DNA of 64,000 nucleotides from assembly GCA_018669845.1 (NCBI GenBank), contig JABHSO010000212.1:86394-150393 (forward strand). Reading direction: 5' to 3'. Origin of the DNA: Gammaproteobacteria bacterium. GTDB lineage: Bacteria; Pseudomonadota; Gammaproteobacteria; GCA-001735895. The notes below the pieces were generated by a model. That model made no database searches. It was not told the DNA's origin and saw only the letters and a program-made list of their open reading frames with translations. Positions 60,877 through 64,000 of this stretch are shown here, in pieces (position 1 is the stretch's first letter; every line of letters starts with the position of its first letter). A program made the position numbers and the translations under genes.

Positions 60877-60894
60877 ATGGCATACTAATTGCTT
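60877..60894 (+). promoter_or_regulatory. Sigma-54 promoter for the PEP-CTERM gene
   Basis: TATGGCAT and ATTGCTT have GG and GC exactly 12 nt apart, and the -12 box has a perfect TTGC. Transcription would begin near 60904, 75 nt before the ATG at 60979. PEP-CTERM genes in other bacteria are often driven by sigma-54 (PrsK/PrsR), which fits. Confidence 0.78.
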
Positions 60895-60978
60895 TTAATT
60901 AAGCGTGTTATAAATTGGTTTGAGAAATCAATAGGCAAACAAATTTAAAATAAAAATTTTATACTAAAGGATATATTT

Positions 60979-61626
60979 ATGAAAAAGTTGTTGATTATTT
61001 TATTGTTTAGTCTGGCTAGCCAGGCTCAAGCAGCTATTATTCCAGATGGTAGTCAGTTCGGTTTTGGTGGTTTTACCTGGGATGTTTTTTACGGTAATTT
61101 CGATGATCAGGGTAATGGATTTATCGACGATGCCAATATCGGAACCGGTAGTCTGGCATTTCAAAGCAGTAATGATAGTAGTCCAACGGTGCCGGGCCTA
61201 ACTCTTGCAGCGGAAATGTCGACTTTAATCGATACTGCAGGTATTTTATCGTTCAGCTGGGATTATGAGACCTTTGATGGAGATCCTATTAATGATCCTT
61301 TTGTGGCGTTTGTAGAGGATAGCTTTTTTAATTTTTCTCTTATTGATATTGTGGATGTTGACGGTGCAGCCAGTCAATCATCATCACTATTAGGGTTTGA
61401 TTTTGCTATCCATCTTTCTGCTGATGATCTATTTGGTTTGAGTCTTGACTCGATTGATGACGCCTTTGGCTTTGCAGAAGCAAGTATCTCTAATTTCTCA
61501 TTTATCGCTGACGGAACTGGTGGGCAACCCGGAGGACAAGTACCAGAACCTTCAATATTTGCACTGTTTGGTTTAGGCCTTGTTGGACTCGGTTTGGTGC
61601 GCAGAAAGAGGCTGACTAACAACTAA
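60979..61626 (+). CDS. PEP-CTERM sorting-signal protein
   Basis: A 215-residue exported protein with N-terminal signal (LLIILLFSLASQAQA) and a C-terminal PEP-CTERM tripartite tail: VPEPS, then a hydrophobic helix (IFALFGLGLVGLGLV) and a basic end (RRKRLTNN). The exosortase EpsH/XrtA removes this tail. The mature part is acidic and rich in Asp, Ser and Phe, with no cysteines, typical of these surface or matrix proteins. It has its own sigma-54 promoter. The sorting enzyme and regulator are not in the window. Confidence 0.9.
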   Translation: MKKLLIILLFSLASQAQAAIIPDGSQFGFGGFTWDVFYGNFDDQGNGFIDDANIGTGSLAFQSSNDSSPTVPGLTLAAEMSTLIDTAGILSFSWDYETFDGDPINDPFVAFVEDSFFNFSLIDIVDVDGAASQSSSLLGFDFAIHLSADDLFGLSLDSIDDAFGFAEASISNFSFIADGTGGQPGGQVPEPSIFALFGLGLVGLGLVRRKRLTNN

Positions 61627-61736
61627 AAAACGGGTGATATAACCAGAATTTGTATCGATTTAATTATAATTATAATAGTAAGAGCGGCCTGGTAGCCGCC
61701 AGTAAGATTACGGCAAATATATTGTGTAGTTAAAAG

Positions 61737-61760
61737 TCCTCGGCTAGTCCGAGGATTTTT
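61737..61760 (+). terminator. Rho-independent terminator
   Basis: TCCTCGG and CCGAGGA form a perfect 7-bp stem around CTAGT, followed by TTTTTGTT. It ends the PEP-CTERM transcript. Confidence 0.85.
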
Positions 61761-61792
61761 GTTATTTTTTGCGTGGTTAATCTGGAGAGCTC

Positions 61793-64000
61793 GTGCGGAA
61801 ATTGTTAGTAAAACTCATTCTTATTTTGGGGCTACTGGGTTCTTCGCTGAGTTTTGCCCAGACTCCGCTTTGGCAAATCTCTAATACGGTTGCTAATCGA
61901 GGTGCAATCGATAATCGGCACGAGGTTTTTTTTTCGACCGATTCCCTGGCTTTACGCAGTCTTCTAAATAGTGCGCCACAGGAATTTAGCGCCGACTTTA
62001 GCCATATTATTTCACTGCCTTTACCCGACGGTAGTCTATCTCGATTCAGTATTATTGAATCTCCTATCATGGCGGCCACACTAGCCGCTAAATTCCCTGA
62101 ACTTAAGACTTACAAGGTTTTCGGTCTGGATGATTCTGGTGCCAGCGGTCGTGTAGATATTTCGCCGAACGGGTTTCGGGCGATGCTGAATACATCCCAT
62201 GGCCGCGTGACTATAGATCCGGTGGGTGGGCTTTATCGAGTTCGTTCACGCAGTACGAGTGACAACAATACAGCGTTTCAATGCGGTGCCACGGAGTCGG
62301 GTGTCAGCGAGACAATAAGTCCGACGATCGCTCAGCGTTCGGTGGCCCAGCGGGTTAGCAATAACTACCTGGTGTATCGGCTGGCCGTATCGGCGACCTT
62401 AGAATATGTGAATGCGGTCGGTGGCACCCTGGACGCGGCAATGGCTGAAATCACCACTGCAGTCAACCGCGTCAATCAAATTTACGAGCGTGACCTGGGT
62501 ATTCGTTTACAACTGATCACTAACAATGACTTACTCATCGATGTCGATGGTAGTGCCGGTTTTACCAATAATAATACAATCAGCTTGTTGAGTGAAAATC
62601 AGGTCTGGATAGATGCCCAGGTGGGGTCGGCAAACTATGATATTGGGCATATTTTTAGTACCTCAAGCGGAGGGCTAGCCCAGATTGGAACCGTCTGTTT
62701 TGACCCTGCCAAGGCAAAAGGTGTCACCGGCCTGCCTAATCCTACCGGTGATACTTTTTATATCGATTTTATAGCTCACGAGATTGGGCACCAGTTCAGA
62801 GCCGAACATAGCTTCAACGGCAGCACCAGCAGTTGCGCTTCTGGACGGGTTGCAGGTTATGCGTACGAACCTGGCAGCGGCTCGACCATCATGTCGTACT
62901 CGGGGATTTGTGGCGCTGAGAATATTCAAGTTTCCAGTGATGCTACTTTTCATAGCACTAGTATTTCGCGGATTAATTCCTATACCAGTTCTCTGGGTAC
63001 CTGCTTTTCGTTACTCAGTGCCAATAACCCCAGTGAACCTATCGCCAATGCCGGAGCCGACCGTATTATACCGGTTGGTACGCCTTTCCTGTTGACTGGT
63101 ACTGGAAGCGATATGGATGGAGATACTCTCAGTTATCAATGGGATCAGATCAATCTTGGTAGCATCACAACATCGGCTAATTTTGGGTCCGACCTTGGTG
63201 ATAATCCGCTGTTTCGTAGCTACGCGCCTCAACCCGTCACAAGTCGTGATTTCCCTGCTCTGGGTACACAGGTCGATGGACTGGTTGATTTAAGCGAAGC
63301 CTTGCCCTGTACGTCGAGAAATCTGGATTTCAGACTGACCGTGCGAGATGGAAAAAGCGGACAGGCAATAGATGACGTGCTACTAACTGTCGACAATACA
63401 GCAGGGCCATTCAAAGTCACTTCACATACCACGGCGAGCACGATTGTCCCAGCAGCAGGGACGGTGAACGTAACCTGGGATGTGGCGAATACCAATAACG
63501 CGTTGTTGAACTGCAGCGCTGTGGATATAGATTTGCTGACTTTTTCTCCCGGCCATGCCAGCTACTCGGTCACTTCGCTGTCGGCTAATACTGCGAATGA
63601 TGGTTCCGATTTAGTTAATATCCCGGATAATTCGAATGACTTTGCCCGCTTTCGGGTGAAATGTAGCAACAATATTTTTTACGATATTTCAGATGCCGAT
63701 CTGGTCATACAGGGTGCCGGTGTTTTTCCAACCAGTGGCCAGCAAACTTTTTTTAATACGAATGGTGTGGCGTTTGCGGCTTCGGCCAGCGAATGCGTTG
63801 CCACTCCCGGCCCTGACACAGCCCCTCCGGTGGTTACGCCTCCGGCCAATATCACTGTGGCAGCCACCGATGCCAGTGGCACCGCGAATACCGTCACGCC
63901 TATTGCAAGCTTCCTCGCATCTGCCACTGCCACCGATGCGGTCGATGGCTCACGGCCAGTCAGCCATGATGCGCCTGCGGTATTCCCGCTCGGTATTACA
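61793..64000 (+). CDS. Secreted reprolysin-like (M12B) zinc metalloprotease, cut by window end
   Basis: This frame is open to the right edge and so is absent from the ORF track, which lists only its antisense and shifted shadows. It starts at a GTG with a GGAGAG site and a signal peptide (LVKLILILGLLGSSLSFAQ). A propeptide-like part leads to a catalytic domain with zinc motif HEIGHQFRAEH and Met-turn STIMSYSG near residues 330-380, the metzincin signature. Downstream lie Ig-like or PKD-like domains (AGADRIIPVGTPFLLTGTGSDMDGDTLSYQW) and HYR-like repeats (DTAPPVVTPPANITVAATDASG). It is probably exported, perhaps by the T2SS in this window. Confidence 0.88.
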   Translation, partial: MRKLLVKLILILGLLGSSLSFAQTPLWQISNTVANRGAIDNRHEVFFSTDSLALRSLLNSAPQEFSADFSHIISLPLPDGSLSRFSIIESPIMAATLAAKFPELKTYKVFGLDDSGASGRVDISPNGFRAMLNTSHGRVTIDPVGGLYRVRSRSTSDNNTAFQCGATESGVSETISPTIAQRSVAQRVSNNYLVYRLAVSATLEYVNAVGGTLDAAMAEITTAVNRVNQIYERDLGIRLQLITNNDLLIDVDGSAGFTNNNTISLLSENQVWIDAQVGSANYDIGHIFSTSSGGLAQIGTVCFDPAKAKGVTGLPNPTGDTFYIDFIAHEIGHQFRAEHSFNGSTSSCASGRVAGYAYEPGSGSTIMSYSGICGAENIQVSSDATFHSTSISRINSYTSSLGTCFSLLSANNPSEPIANAGADRIIPVGTPFLLTGTGSDMDGDTLSYQWDQINLGSITTSANFGSDLGDNPLFRSYAPQPVTSRDFPALGTQVDGLVDLSEALPCTSRNLDFRLTVRDGKSGQAIDDVLLTVDNTAGPFKVTSHTTASTIVPAAGTVNVTWDVANTNNALLNCSAVDIDLLTFSPGHASYSVTSLSANTANDGSDLVNIPDNSNDFARFRVKCSNNIFYDISDADLVIQGAGVFPTSGQQTFFNTNGVAFAASASECVATPGPDTAPPVVTPPANITVAATDASGTANTVTPIASFLASATATDAVDGSRPVSHDAPAVFPLGIT

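Noticed and set aside
62675-63933. Minus-strand and shifted ORFs at 62.7-63.9 kb in the track
   Set aside because: They are shadows of the metalloprotease frame, which is open to the window end and therefore missing from the track.

Overview
The window looks like chromosome from a Gram-negative proteobacterium, most likely a gammaproteobacterium: it has a gsp-type type II secretion (T2SS) operon, the split ResB/CcsA (system II) cytochrome c maturation pair, a PEP-CTERM protein behind a sigma-54 promoter, NtrC-type control and many multiheme cytochromes. Species cannot be named from the sequence. No tRNA, rRNA, CRISPR array or intact insertion sequence was seen.

Layout. 1-1.6 kb: the end of a DUF5666 protein, then a GDT1-family transporter whose 3' end is fused to a 5'-truncated uracil-DNA glycosylase remnant. 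1.7-5.6 kb: a PAS histidine kinase, a sigma-54 promoter with 12-bp tandem repeats, ccsA and a TPR protein. 5.9-7.2 kb: an isolated TIR-domain gene. 15.6 down to 7.5 kb (minus strand): one long operon of two triheme cytochromes, a TlpA-like thioredoxin, an NtrB/NtrC-like kinase and regulator, a small cytochrome and two periplasmic propeller proteins. 15.8-31.2 kb (plus strand): an electron-conduit cluster. It holds an NHL lipoprotein, an NrfJ-like lipoprotein, a tetraheme OmcE-like cytochrome (possible extracellular filament subunit), a parvulin foldase, an outer-membrane barrel, four c7-type cytochromes, two unknown helical proteins, a second NHL lipoprotein, an 11-heme cytochrome, ResB and a cytochrome P460. 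34.6-31.4 kb (minus): a TPR/outer-membrane protein and a family 2 glycosyltransferase. 46.9-35.0 kb (minus): gspE-F-G-H-I-J-K-L-M-C-D followed by a NarL/NarX-like pair. 48-60.5 kb: a parvulin, a LuxR-type regulator, a 1944-residue multicopper oxidase of the MofA/MnxG-like type, then a YVTN propeller protein, two SCO copper chaperones and a heme-c/periplasmic-binding-protein fusion. 61-64 kb: a PEP-CTERM protein and a secreted metalloprotease cut by the window edge.

How it fits together (inference). I find -24/-12 sigma-54 promoters in front of ccsA, both arms of the 15.6/15.8 kb divergent operons, the tetraheme gene and the PEP-CTERM gene. The NtrC-like regulator encoded in the minus-strand operon is the obvious candidate activator, so heme-protein maturation and the electron conduit look like one regulon. 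Separately, the giant multicopper oxidase and the 47 kb parvulin share a 60-bp ungapped promoter module with three boxes at exact 22-bp spacing, flanking a LuxR-type regulator gene. Together the window reads as an extracellular redox locus: a cytochrome conduit (possibly filamentous), a surface or secreted copper oxidase with its foldase and copper chaperones, and a secretion system that could export it. The substrate (Mn, Fe, sulfur compounds or an electrode-like partner) cannot be read from sequence.
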